Below are positions 24,679 to 32,796 of a stretch of DNA of 64,000 nucleotides, piece by piece; positions within the stretch are counted from its first letter, which is position 1; the number at the start of each line of letters is the position of its first letter. The position numbers and the translations under genes are program-made. The stretch lies in NCBI GenBank assembly GCA_016935755.1, contig JAFGQI010000112.1:1-64000 (forward strand), read 5' to 3'. The notes beneath the pieces were generated by a model. That model made no database searches, was not told the DNA's origin, and saw only the letters and a list, made by a program, of their open reading frames with translations. The DNA comes from Anaerolineales bacterium. Its GTDB lineage: Bacteria > Chloroflexota > Anaerolineae > Anaerolineales > UBA4823.

Positions 24679-26784
24679 TCACTGACGCGGCAAAAACCAA
24701 AGTGCGATGCCCAAGACTGTACCGATCATCATCCCGATTAATGCGCCAAATAGTCCCAGACCCAATTCGCCGCTGATCCCGATTCCCAGCCAAAACAGCA
24801 ATCTATAGGCCAGCCCCCCGGCGATCCCGCCAGCGATCAGCCCGGGGATGACCCCCGCGATGATGCCTTGCCTGGTTCCCACCGGGCCCATTTTTGTGCC
24901 CAGAGCCCCCAGACTGCCGCCAATGGCTGCTGGAAAAGCATAGACCAGCATACCAATCAGAGCGCCTACCAGGATGCCAGTGCTCAAAGCCGTTAGCGCC
25001 CCGATCAATCTTCCGCTGATCATCCCAAGAACACCCGCACTGACTGTCCCATAGAGCAGCCAGCCTGTCACCCAGGCCAGAGGAGGCAGCCAATATTTGA
25101 TAAAACTTTTCCAGGGGGATACATACCCGGCCAGATGGGCCTGCTCGGTCAACTGCCAGCTGCCAGCGCGGGCGGTGATGCTGATCTGAGCTGAACATTC
25201 TCCAAAAGACAGGCCGGTAGAATCGAGCGTCAGATTAATCTCCTGGCTCGCTCCAGGCGCGCAGCGAAAGTGGGCTGGCTTTACCGCCACCCAACCGACG
25301 TCACTGTGAGCTTCTGCCACGAATGGGCTTTTGCCAGGGTTGCTCACCCTGATAGCCAGGGGTGCCGCCTCTCCACGATACAGCGGGCCTGCATCGATAT
25401 TGGGTGGGTGAATATGCAGTTCTGGTTCTGGAATGGTCACAGTCACCGGGAGGCGCAGTGTACCCGCTTTGCCCCCATCGATATCCAGGTGCAAGGTTTG
25501 CGGGCTGCTAGAAGGAGAAAGCGCCCTGCCATCCACAGTCACCTTCACCGGGCAGGCATCGTGGGTAGTGAATTTGTCCGGTTTGACCCGCAGCCCCGGG
25601 GTTATGTTTACTACCTGCGCCCGCAGGCAGCCGCCGCCCAGGTTGACCGCCTTCATATCCAGATGGCGATGCGCCTGCCAGGGTAAAATGCCGGCATCCA
25701 AGGCAGTCATTGAAAGAAATAAGCGCGGGGGCGGTAAAGAAGGATCGAGCTCCCGCAGCAGAGCATCCAGGGCCAGGTCGCTATCCGCTTCTTTGGAACG
25801 GATAGCCTGCAAACGGGCGACCAGATCATGGCGATGTAAATCCTTGAACCACTTTATCCAATCGTCCCCCTTAAAATATTCGAGCGCCTCCACCCACAAA
25901 CGGTTAGCTGTCATCACCAGATCGCCTGGATCGTGAGAGATCGTGCCATCCTGCCAGCGGAAAGCCGGCCTGGGGCCAGAATGCGGTTCCAGGAGGTGCC
26001 CCAATTCAGCTGCATGGATGCGCCGGTGGACATCTTTGGTGAGGGCTAACTGTAAAGCCCGAGCAATGTCCTTGGGCAGGCGCCCCAAGTGCGAAAAGTC
26101 ATGCGGCGGTTCGCGCGGATCATCATCCGTCATCAGATGATACAAGGTTGCAGCCAGAGCATAGACATCGGAGCGCGCCTCGGGCTTGCCAGCCACCTGC
26201 TCGGGAGGCGCGTACCCTACCGTTCCGTAAATGCTGGATTTTTGCAGCCCTACCTGGCTGCCGGGCGAAGCCGCGCGAGGAGATTTTGCTGTGCCAAAAT
26301 CGACCAACCAGATCTCGCCAGATTTGTCCACAATCAAATTGGCTGGTTTGATATCCATATGAATCACATGATGGATAGCCAGGTTCTCCAGGATTCTACA
26401 CAGCCTGGCCCCCCATTGGCGCACCTTATCCAGCGGGTATGGCTTTCCCTTCACAAGCTGGCCGTTATCATCCAGATGGGTCAGTCCCGTTTCGAGGTTC
26501 TCTCCTTCGATGAACGGCATGACGATATAATAGCGCCCACCTTCGGTGAAATAATCAAAAATTTGGGGGATGCCGGGGATATTCATTGAAGCCAATGTGC
26601 CAGCTTCGGCTTCAAAGCGCTTGCGCGCTTTTTCCTCGCCCTGGGGATCCTTAGGGTCGTAATAGTCCAGCATTTCTTTGATAACCACCAGCCGCTGGCT
26701 CTGAGCGATCTTTTCACTGGCCAGGTACAGAGCCCCCATGCCCCCCTTCCCTAGCGATCGCAGCTGTGTGTATTTGCCGAGCAT
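24679..26784 (-). CDS. Serine/threonine protein kinase with C-terminal membrane domain
   Basis: A 701-aa Hanks-type kinase. Gly-rich loop GKGGMG (12-17), Lys36 in VIKEM, catalytic loop HMDIKPAN (Asp144; HMD in place of HRD, so a non-RD kinase) and DFG 162-164 are present, so it should be active. The middle part (about 330-560) contains beta-rich domains like those in Chloroflexota kinases (PVTVTIPEPELHIHPPNIDAG). The C-terminus has several glycine-rich hydrophobic segments that anchor it. It lies 14 nt downstream of the kinase-FGE gene, in a run with PP2C. Phosphorylates Ser/Thr of unknown targets. Confidence 0.88.
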   Translation of the reverse strand: MLGKYTQLRSLGKGGMGALYLASEKIAQSQRLVVIKEMLDYYDPKDPQGEEKARKRFEAEAGTLASMNIPGIPQIFDYFTEGGRYYIVMPFIEGENLETGLTHLDDNGQLVKGKPYPLDKVRQWGARLCRILENLAIHHVIHMDIKPANLIVDKSGEIWLVDFGTAKSPRAASPGSQVGLQKSSIYGTVGYAPPEQVAGKPEARSDVYALAATLYHLMTDDDPREPPHDFSHLGRLPKDIARALQLALTKDVHRRIHAAELGHLLEPHSGPRPAFRWQDGTISHDPGDLVMTANRLWVEALEYFKGDDWIKWFKDLHRHDLVARLQAIRSKEADSDLALDALLRELDPSLPPPRLFLSMTALDAGILPWQAHRHLDMKAVNLGGGCLRAQVVNITPGLRVKPDKFTTHDACPVKVTVDGRALSPSSSPQTLHLDIDGGKAGTLRLPVTVTIPEPELHIHPPNIDAGPLYRGEAAPLAIRVSNPGKSPFVAEAHSDVGWVAVKPAHFRCAPGASQEINLTLDSTGLSFGECSAQISITARAGSWQLTEQAHLAGYVSPWKSFIKYWLPPLAWVTGWLLYGTVSAGVLGMISGRLIGALTALSTGILVGALIGMLVYAFPAAIGGSLGALGTKMGPVGTRQGIIAGVIPGLIAGGIAGGLAYRLLFWLGIGISGELGLGLFGALIGMMIGTVLGIALWFLPRQ

Positions 26785-26798
26785 GGATCCGACCCAGG

Positions 26799-28403
26799 CT
26801 AGATATTACGCGCGCAGCGAAAACCCAGGTCGTCGCGAGAATCATCCAGAGTATGCCAGTCCCGCCGGGTAACCTGCACTGCAAAGCGGCTGAACAACCG
26901 CCAGGAGCCGCCCCGAAGCACGTGCATATAAGGCCCCTGGTTTTCGCTGCCGGTCCATTCCCAAACATTTCCCACCATATCCCAGACGCCATATGGGCTT
27001 ATGCCGAGTGAAAACCTGTCCACCGAGGTTGTTCCCCCCACCCCGGCGTCCCAGTTGTTGCAGTATTTCCCATCCTCCCAGGCTTCTCCCCAGGGGTAAG
27101 TGCGCCCATCAGAGCCCCGCGCGGCTTTCTCCCACTCTTCTTCTGTCGGCAAACGGCAGTTCATCCATTCGCAGAAGGCCATCGCATCGTAGAAGCTCAC
27201 TCCTACCACAGGATAGCGGGCCTTGCCCATCGGGAAATCCCGCCCTTTCCAATGCGATGGGGCGGGGTGCAGCGGACGGGCATCCAAAAAAAGCCGATAC
27301 TGCAGGTTTGTCACCGGGAATCTGGCGATCTGAAAAGCCGGCAAGGATATTTTCTTGCCGTCTTCCCCAAAGATAAACTCTCCAGCCGGGATCTTAACCC
27401 ACTCAATCTTTGCAGCTGAGCGGCGTGAAGTTGGCAGAATCCGAGTTGCGATCGGGGCAGCGCCTGGCATGGTGCGCGGTTTTACCGGCTGGCTGGGAAC
27501 AGCGGCTGCAGAAGGCGCCGATCCATTTGTCGTCAGTTGAGGGGAGGTGGCCTCTGCTCCAGGGAATTTTGGGGGCTCGATCACCCTGGTTCTCTTCAGC
27601 GCCCGGCGGAGTTCGCTCACATGTGCATACCGGTCTGCAGCCATCAGCCCCATGGCGCGCAGGATCGCCTCGTCAACCTGCGGGCTGATCTTTGGGTTCA
27701 GCTGGCGCGCTCGAGGCAAGGGTGTGCCCATCACGCGGGCAATGCTCTCTGGCGGCAGTTGGTTCGTTAGCAAGGTATACAGGGTAGCTCCCAGGGCATA
27801 AATATCCGTCCTGGCATCCGTCCGGATATGTTCTCCACCTTCCTGACCGTACTGTTCAACTGGTGAATAACCGGCTGTGACCGCCTGTGCTCCCAGGATG
27901 GTTTTAGTATCCGGATCATAGGCTTTGGCGAGGCCAAAATCCACCAGCATCGCCTGGTTGGTGGGAGTGATCCTGATGTTGGCTGGTTTGATATCCCGAT
28001 GGATGATGGGGGGGGATTGGCTGTGGAGATAAATCAGGGCGTCACAAACCTGGTCAATCCAGATCAATACCTGACTCTCTAATAAGGGCTGTCCCACCCG
28101 GTTCAAGATGGTCTGTAAATCATACCCCTCAACGAAATCCATCACCAGGTATTGGCCCTGCGCAGGCAAAGTGAAAAAATCTGTCACTCGGGGTAAGTTC
28201 GGGTGGCGCATGCCAGCCAGAATTTGAGCTTCTCTCTCGAATTGACGCTGTGCTTCATCCCAATAATCCAGGTTTTCCTTAATCGCGCAAGTTGTTTTTA
28301 AGATCAGGTCATCAGCGCGATAAACTGCACCAAATCCACCCTGGCCTAGCCGCTTGACCACGCGATAGCGATTATTCAGCACATCCCCTACACGCAGCGT
28401 CAT
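26799..28403 (-). CDS. Serine/threonine kinase fused to an FGE/SUMF1-like domain
   Basis: A 534-aa fusion. Kinase domain residues 13-270: Gly loop GQGGFG (20-25), Lys42, HRDIKPAN (Asp137) and DFG 155-157, all intact. A Pro/Ala-rich linker leads to an FGE-sulfatase/SUMF1 domain from about residue 325: VKIPAGEF, FPVTNLQYRLFLD, VVGVSFYDAMAFCEWM, RLPTEEEWEKAARG, NVWEWTGS, LRGGSWR and GFRCAR. At the place of the FGE catalytic Cys (usually GGSW...CR) the sequence is GGSWRLFSRFAVQVTRR, without Cys, so this domain is probably a binding module. There is no membrane segment. It starts 19 nt after the PP2C gene. Confidence 0.9.
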   Translation of the reverse strand: MTLRVGDVLNNRYRVVKRLGQGGFGAVYRADDLILKTTCAIKENLDYWDEAQRQFEREAQILAGMRHPNLPRVTDFFTLPAQGQYLVMDFVEGYDLQTILNRVGQPLLESQVLIWIDQVCDALIYLHSQSPPIIHRDIKPANIRITPTNQAMLVDFGLAKAYDPDTKTILGAQAVTAGYSPVEQYGQEGGEHIRTDARTDIYALGATLYTLLTNQLPPESIARVMGTPLPRARQLNPKISPQVDEAILRAMGLMAADRYAHVSELRRALKRTRVIEPPKFPGAEATSPQLTTNGSAPSAAAVPSQPVKPRTMPGAAPIATRILPTSRRSAAKIEWVKIPAGEFIFGEDGKKISLPAFQIARFPVTNLQYRLFLDARPLHPAPSHWKGRDFPMGKARYPVVGVSFYDAMAFCEWMNCRLPTEEEWEKAARGSDGRTYPWGEAWEDGKYCNNWDAGVGGTTSVDRFSLGISPYGVWDMVGNVWEWTGSENQGPYMHVLRGGSWRLFSRFAVQVTRRDWHTLDDSRDDLGFRCARNI

Positions 28404-28422
28404 CTCAACCTCTAACCCGAAA

Positions 28423-29277
28423 TCACCCTGCCACCTTAACCACTACGACACCGATATTATCTTCTCCTCCAGCCGCATTCGCAGCGTTGATCAATTCCTG
28501 ACAGGCCTGTGCGGGTTCGTCCGCGGCTTCAATTATTTCTGCCATGATCCCATTGCTATGCACCATCTCCCATAATCCATCCGAGCAGAGCAGCAAATAA
28601 TCTCCAGCGCGCAGAGATTCGTGGAAGATATCTGCATGCACCAGGCCTTTTTGACCCAGAAAACGGTAAATCACGTTCCTTTGGGGGTGGGTGAAAATAT
28701 CCTCCGGTAAAATCTGCCCGGTCGAAACCAGGTTGGCGACCAATGAGTGATCCTGGCTGATTTGGCGTAACTGGTGATTGCGCAGCAGGTAGGTGCGGCT
28801 ATCCCCCACATTGGCGATAATGGCCTTATTCCCTTGAATGAATGCCATGGTCACAGTCGTGCCAGCATTCCCCGCCTTTTCTGGTTTTCGCAGAGCATAT
28901 TCATGCACAACCTGGTTGGCTTTTTGCACCGCAGAGAGGACACGTGCCTCCAGGTCGACTCGCTCTTGTTTATCCTTTTTCAATAAACGAGGCAGCAGGT
29001 AGCCCGAGCGAGCCGCTTCAATATCTTCTTCCGACAGGACAACTGTAGCCCGAGGATCCTTGGTCGAAAACAGATCTGCGTACTCGCTTTTGATCGCTTC
29101 GACAGCCCAATAGCTGGCAAACTCGCCCCCCATATGACCACCCATACCGTCACAGACAATGAATAGACCGATCGGCTGCCTTCCAAACGGGTGATAGACC
29201 TGCGCCCAGGCATTGTCTTCGTTGATGTCTCTTAAACAGCCCACATCCATTTGAGCAGCAGCTTTTAGACCTGTCAT
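28423..29277 (-). CDS. PP2C-family protein serine/threonine phosphatase
   Basis: A 284-aa PP2C/PrpC-type phosphatase with all metal-binding motifs: DINEDNAW, CDGMGGHMGGEFAS, NVGDSRTYLL, LCSDGLWEMV and GGEDNIGVVVV. It removes phosphate from Ser/Thr of proteins and most likely reverses the kinases encoded next to it. No membrane segment. GAGGAGA lies a few nt before the ATG. It starts the run PP2C, kinase-FGE, kinase; a weak promoter TTGCAC-17-TAGAGT is found at 29302-29330. Confidence 0.92.
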   Translation of the reverse strand: MTGLKAAAQMDVGCLRDINEDNAWAQVYHPFGRQPIGLFIVCDGMGGHMGGEFASYWAVEAIKSEYADLFSTKDPRATVVLSEEDIEAARSGYLLPRLLKKDKQERVDLEARVLSAVQKANQVVHEYALRKPEKAGNAGTTVTMAFIQGNKAIIANVGDSRTYLLRNHQLRQISQDHSLVANLVSTGQILPEDIFTHPQRNVIYRFLGQKGLVHADIFHESLRAGDYLLLCSDGLWEMVHSNGIMAEIIEAADEPAQACQELINAANAAGGEDNIGVVVVKVAG

Positions 29278-29301
29278 GATATTCTCCTCGTCTATTCGTT
29301 G

Positions 29302-29330
29302 ACTCTACCTCAATGTACATGATTGTGCAA
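29302..29330 (-). promoter_or_regulatory. Putative promoter of the PP2C-kinase run
   Basis: TTGCAC (29325-29330), 17-bp spacer, TAGAGT (29302-29307) on the minus strand, about 25 nt before the PP2C start. The match is moderate. Confidence 0.4.
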
Positions 29331-29349
29331 GACATAAACCCGGGAAGAC

Positions 29350-30477
29350 TCACCAGCCCCAACGAGGCTGCCAATCGTCATAGTCATTTGCTGTCAATTG
29401 TCTTAAGCCAGACCCATCGGCCCGCATCAGATAAAGTTCATGATCGCCATCCCGCGACGAAGAAAATATAATCCATTCTCCATCCGGTGAGTAGCAGGGG
29501 CCGGTGTTATTTCCTCCTTGCGTCAAACGCTGCACTTCACCCGTTTCAATCTCAATCGTATAAATATCCCGATCATCTTTTGGGCCGGCATAAAACACCA
29601 GACGTTTGCCATCGGGCGACCAGGAACTGCGGCCTCCAATCCGCGGCACATCCCGCGTGACCTGGCGAATCTGGCTGCCATCCACGTTCATCACAAACAG
29701 CTCAACATAACTATTCCGCACAGCAGCAAAGGCTATCTGATGGCCGTCTGGCGACCAGGTTGGATCAATTTCATTGTGCTCTTTATCGGTGAGGGCATGG
29801 AGATCGCTGCCATCGGGTGCAACCAGCCAGATCGAGGAATCATCCCATACCTTCATAGCAAAAACGATCCAACTGCCATCAGGGCTGAATTCTGGCGCAG
29901 TCGCGCTGCTCAACTCCTCCATATCCGTGATTTGGCTTTCAACAAGGCTCACCAGGTCGAGAATATAGACCGCAAACTGCCCGTGGCGGTTGGAAACGTA
30001 AGTTATGGAACGCCCATCTGGCGCAAAAGATGGATAATAGTCATTGTATTGACGGTTTGTCAAACGCACATAGCTGCTGCCATCGGCGTTCAGCATGCAC
30101 AGCTGGTTGAACCCTTCGGGAGTGCAGGTAAAAACGATCTTGCCACGCGGCAGGATGGGTGTACTGGAAGGCAGCGGCGTGCGAGAGGGGGTCGATGTAA
30201 TCGGCGGAGCGGCAGTAAAAGCCACTCTAACCGTCGGTGTTGGCGTGGGCAGGGAAGCGGCTGTCTGGGTGAAGCCAGCTCCCAGGGTGGCCGCCGCGAT
30301 GCGCTCAGGGTCACGCAGGTCGAACGTGGAATGAGTGGGTGGGGCAACGGCTATTTGATTGTAGCGGCGCACCAGCACTATCGAGACACCGAGCAGAATA
30401 ATCACTGCCCCTATTTCGAACAGCAGAACCAGAAGGCGGATGATACGAGGCGACAGCCTGCCTGGAGCGCACATCAA
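29350..30477 (-). CDS. Membrane-anchored PD40/TolB-like propeller protein
   Basis: A 375-aa protein with one N-terminal membrane helix (about residues 10-34), a Thr/Pro-rich linker and a C-terminal propeller of PD40 repeats: FAPDGRSITYVS, FSPDGSWIVFAM, WSPDGHQIAFAA, WSPDGKRLVFYA, YSPDGEWIIFSS. These are the repeats of TolB. The propeller is probably outside the cell membrane and binds a ligand or protein; no enzyme motif. It begins 16 nt after the pseudokinase gene, so the two are likely expressed together, perhaps as sensor and cytoplasmic partner. Confidence 0.82.
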   Translation of the reverse strand: MMCAPGRLSPRIIRLLVLLFEIGAVIILLGVSIVLVRRYNQIAVAPPTHSTFDLRDPERIAAATLGAGFTQTAASLPTPTPTVRVAFTAAPPITSTPSRTPLPSSTPILPRGKIVFTCTPEGFNQLCMLNADGSSYVRLTNRQYNDYYPSFAPDGRSITYVSNRHGQFAVYILDLVSLVESQITDMEELSSATAPEFSPDGSWIVFAMKVWDDSSIWLVAPDGSDLHALTDKEHNEIDPTWSPDGHQIAFAAVRNSYVELFVMNVDGSQIRQVTRDVPRIGGRSSWSPDGKRLVFYAGPKDDRDIYTIEIETGEVQRLTQGGNNTGPCYSPDGEWIIFSSSRDGDHELYLMRADGSGLRQLTANDYDDWQPRWGW

Positions 30478-30493
30478 ACCTCCCGGCGTCTAA

Positions 30494-32071
30494 TCAAGGA
30501 ATTTCCGTGATGAAGGCATTCTTATCCCTGTTGAAGGAGGGGCTATCGGTGCTGACATAAATGTCTTTCTTGCCGCAATTGCTGGGATCATCTGCGCGGC
30601 AGTAGTGGATGACATGATCTCCGATAGAAATGTTAAAGAAACCCATATATTTGTTTGTGTCCAGAGTTGCCTTGATTGTTTTCCGGTCATCCAACCAGAC
30701 CTCGACCTGAAAAGCCATGCGGTTATAGACGCGTACTTCAATTTTATTCTGAGAAGGGGTAATCGTTGGCAGCAAGGTGGGAGCAGGGCGATCCGTGGGC
30801 ATGGGTGTCGGCGTGGGTATCGGCGTGGGCGGCTGGGTCGGAGCTCCCTGGGCTCCTGGACGGCTCGTATTCGTTGGAATAACTGCCTGGGTCGGGGCGA
30901 TGGTGGGGACTGCGGTTGCTATGGATGCTATAGTAGGAGTCGCTGAACCGAATAGCCCTGAGACAATCGAGGGGATGCGTGACCCCAGGAATATCCCCAG
31001 GCACAGCAATACGCTTAAACCCAAAACTCCGACCACTGCCCAGATCCAGACAGGTCTCTTGACCGGGGCGCTCTGCGAATCGGGCTGTTCCAGGCGAGAA
31101 GTAGGCAGCACGATCTGGGGAGCAGCCACTGGCTGCTCCATGCGTGCGGTTGGCTGTGCTGATGGCGCAGCCACCTGGGTTGCGGCTGCTGCTACTGCCA
31201 TCCTGGCTGGCACACGTTCTGGAACGGTAGCCAGGGTATCACAGACCGCCTCGAAAAATGCCGAGGCGCTCAAGTAGCGGTCTTCGGGGTCCTTGGCTAT
31301 TGCCCGCATCATCACATTTGCCAGGGATTCCGAGATGGCCGGATTAAGGGCACGCGGGTTGGGTGGAGGAAGGGTCAGGTGCGCCTGCCGCAGCCTCTGG
31401 ATAGTGGTGGAGTCGTTCGTGGCTGGAGCCGCAGCCGCGCCGCCAAAGGGATGATGCCCGGTCAGGAGTTCAAAGACTAATATGCCCAAAGCATACACAT
31501 CTACCCCAGAAGTCAGCGGCTGGCCTTTGAATTGTTCGGGCGCCATGTAGGCTGGCGAGCCTAAGGCAGCCGCAGCGCTCCCAGAGCGCCAGCAGAAACC
31601 CACCTCGGTCAAATAGACATTTCCACTCTGATCGAGCCTGACATGGTCTGGCTGAATTCCGTTGTGCACCCAGCTATAATCTTGCAAGTAATCCAGGGCT
31701 GCCGAGAGCGCTTTCAAGATGATTAAGGCCTCCTGGGCGGAGAAGGGCTGCCCCTGACGCAAGCGCATAACATCGCCCAAAGAGGGGCCGTCAATCCACT
31801 GCTCCAACGCAAAGGTCGAGCCTGACGCCTGGTAGAAGCCGAGATAGGGCGCCAGATTCGGGTGAGACAGATTTTGTAAGGAGCTCGATGCCTGCTGCAG
31901 GAGAGATGTAAGAGGCGGATTGCTGGCGAGATTGCTGTGCAGCATTTTCATTGCCACGGGAAGGTTGCGCTGCAAATCCCAGGCGCGATATGTTTCACTC
32001 TTTTCGTCTGAGCCAGAAAACGCATCCACCCGAAAACGGTTCATGATTGTCTGTCCAATTAGATTGGTCAT
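30494..32071 (-). CDS. Predicted membrane pseudokinase (Ser/Thr kinase fold)
   Basis: A 525-aa Hanks-type kinase fold with lost catalytic residues. Lys42 in VAMKML and the C-lobe motifs (GSPAYMAPEQF, DVYALGILVFELLTGHHPFGG) remain, but the Gly loop is FSGSDEKS, the catalytic loop is HNGIQPDH (Asp replaced by Gly138) and DFG is EVG (156-158). It is therefore probably inactive and regulatory. A single membrane helix (about 343-368) and a long Pro/Thr linker precede a C-terminal extracytoplasmic domain of about 100 residues. TAGGAGG lies before the ATG. It heads a two-gene run with the PD40 protein. Confidence 0.8.
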   Translation of the reverse strand: MTNLIGQTIMNRFRVDAFSGSDEKSETYRAWDLQRNLPVAMKMLHSNLASNPPLTSLLQQASSSLQNLSHPNLAPYLGFYQASGSTFALEQWIDGPSLGDVMRLRQGQPFSAQEALIILKALSAALDYLQDYSWVHNGIQPDHVRLDQSGNVYLTEVGFCWRSGSAAAALGSPAYMAPEQFKGQPLTSGVDVYALGILVFELLTGHHPFGGAAAAPATNDSTTIQRLRQAHLTLPPPNPRALNPAISESLANVMMRAIAKDPEDRYLSASAFFEAVCDTLATVPERVPARMAVAAAATQVAAPSAQPTARMEQPVAAPQIVLPTSRLEQPDSQSAPVKRPVWIWAVVGVLGLSVLLCLGIFLGSRIPSIVSGLFGSATPTIASIATAVPTIAPTQAVIPTNTSRPGAQGAPTQPPTPIPTPTPMPTDRPAPTLLPTITPSQNKIEVRVYNRMAFQVEVWLDDRKTIKATLDTNKYMGFFNISIGDHVIHYCRADDPSNCGKKDIYVSTDSPSFNRDKNAFITEIP

Positions 32072-32124
32072 CGGAACCTCCTATTCATAAAAACGCAGAG
32101 CCAGTCTCGACGCCAGGACATCTC

Positions 32125-32796
32125 TCAGCTCGGCCTGGCGCTGAGTCCATTCATTTCGTCTGGTTCAAACACCACTTCTTCTTTCCCCATCAGCTTGTCC
32201 TGTACTTTAGATACAATCAAATCCAGGTGGCCGCGATTGGCGACGTAATCCAGATCATCCGCAGGCACAGCCAGTACTGGACACAGGCTGAAATGATCGA
32301 TCCACAGCTCATAAAGCTGATTGAGCTGTTCCAGGTACTCGAATGAGATCTGGCGCTCATATTCACGGCCACGCAACTTGATGCGATGCAGTAATGTTGG
32401 GACGGATGCTCGCAAATAGATCACCAGATCTGGCGGCGGCAGAAATTCGGTCAGCACCTGGTAGAGTTCTCGGTAGGAATTATAATCCCGTTCGCCAATT
32501 AATCCCTGTCGATACAGGTTGTGAGCGAAGACCTCTGCGTCTTCATAAACACTGCGATCCTGGATAGCTGAGGTGGGGTGGTCGAGCAGTTGGCGGTGTG
32601 CACGTAAGCGCCGGGTGAGAAAGAATATTTGGGAGTGAAAAGCCCAGGAACGCATATCCTGATAGAAATCCGCCAGGTAAGGGTTTTCACTCACCGGTTC
32701 AAAAAATGGCTCCCAACCCAGATGATTAGAGAGCAATGTCACCAGAGTGGATTTCCCTACGCCAATGTTCCCTGCTACAGCAACAAATTTTTTCAT
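32125..32796 (-). CDS. Deoxynucleoside kinase (dGK/dAK-like)
   Basis: A 223-aa kinase that phosphorylates deoxynucleosides for salvage. P-loop GNIGVGKST at residues 9-17, the DRS substrate motif in QDRSVYEDAEVFA and the lid arginines in RIKLRGREYERQIS are present. Length and layout match bacterial dGK/dAK. Which base it prefers is not clear. Its start overlaps the stop of the PEP/pyruvate-binding-domain gene (ATGA), so the two are translationally coupled. Confidence 0.88.
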   Translation of the reverse strand: MKKFVAVAGNIGVGKSTLVTLLSNHLGWEPFFEPVSENPYLADFYQDMRSWAFHSQIFFLTRRLRAHRQLLDHPTSAIQDRSVYEDAEVFAHNLYRQGLIGERDYNSYRELYQVLTEFLPPPDLVIYLRASVPTLLHRIKLRGREYERQISFEYLEQLNQLYELWIDHFSLCPVLAVPADDLDYVANRGHLDLIVSKVQDKLMGKEEVVFEPDEMNGLSARPS

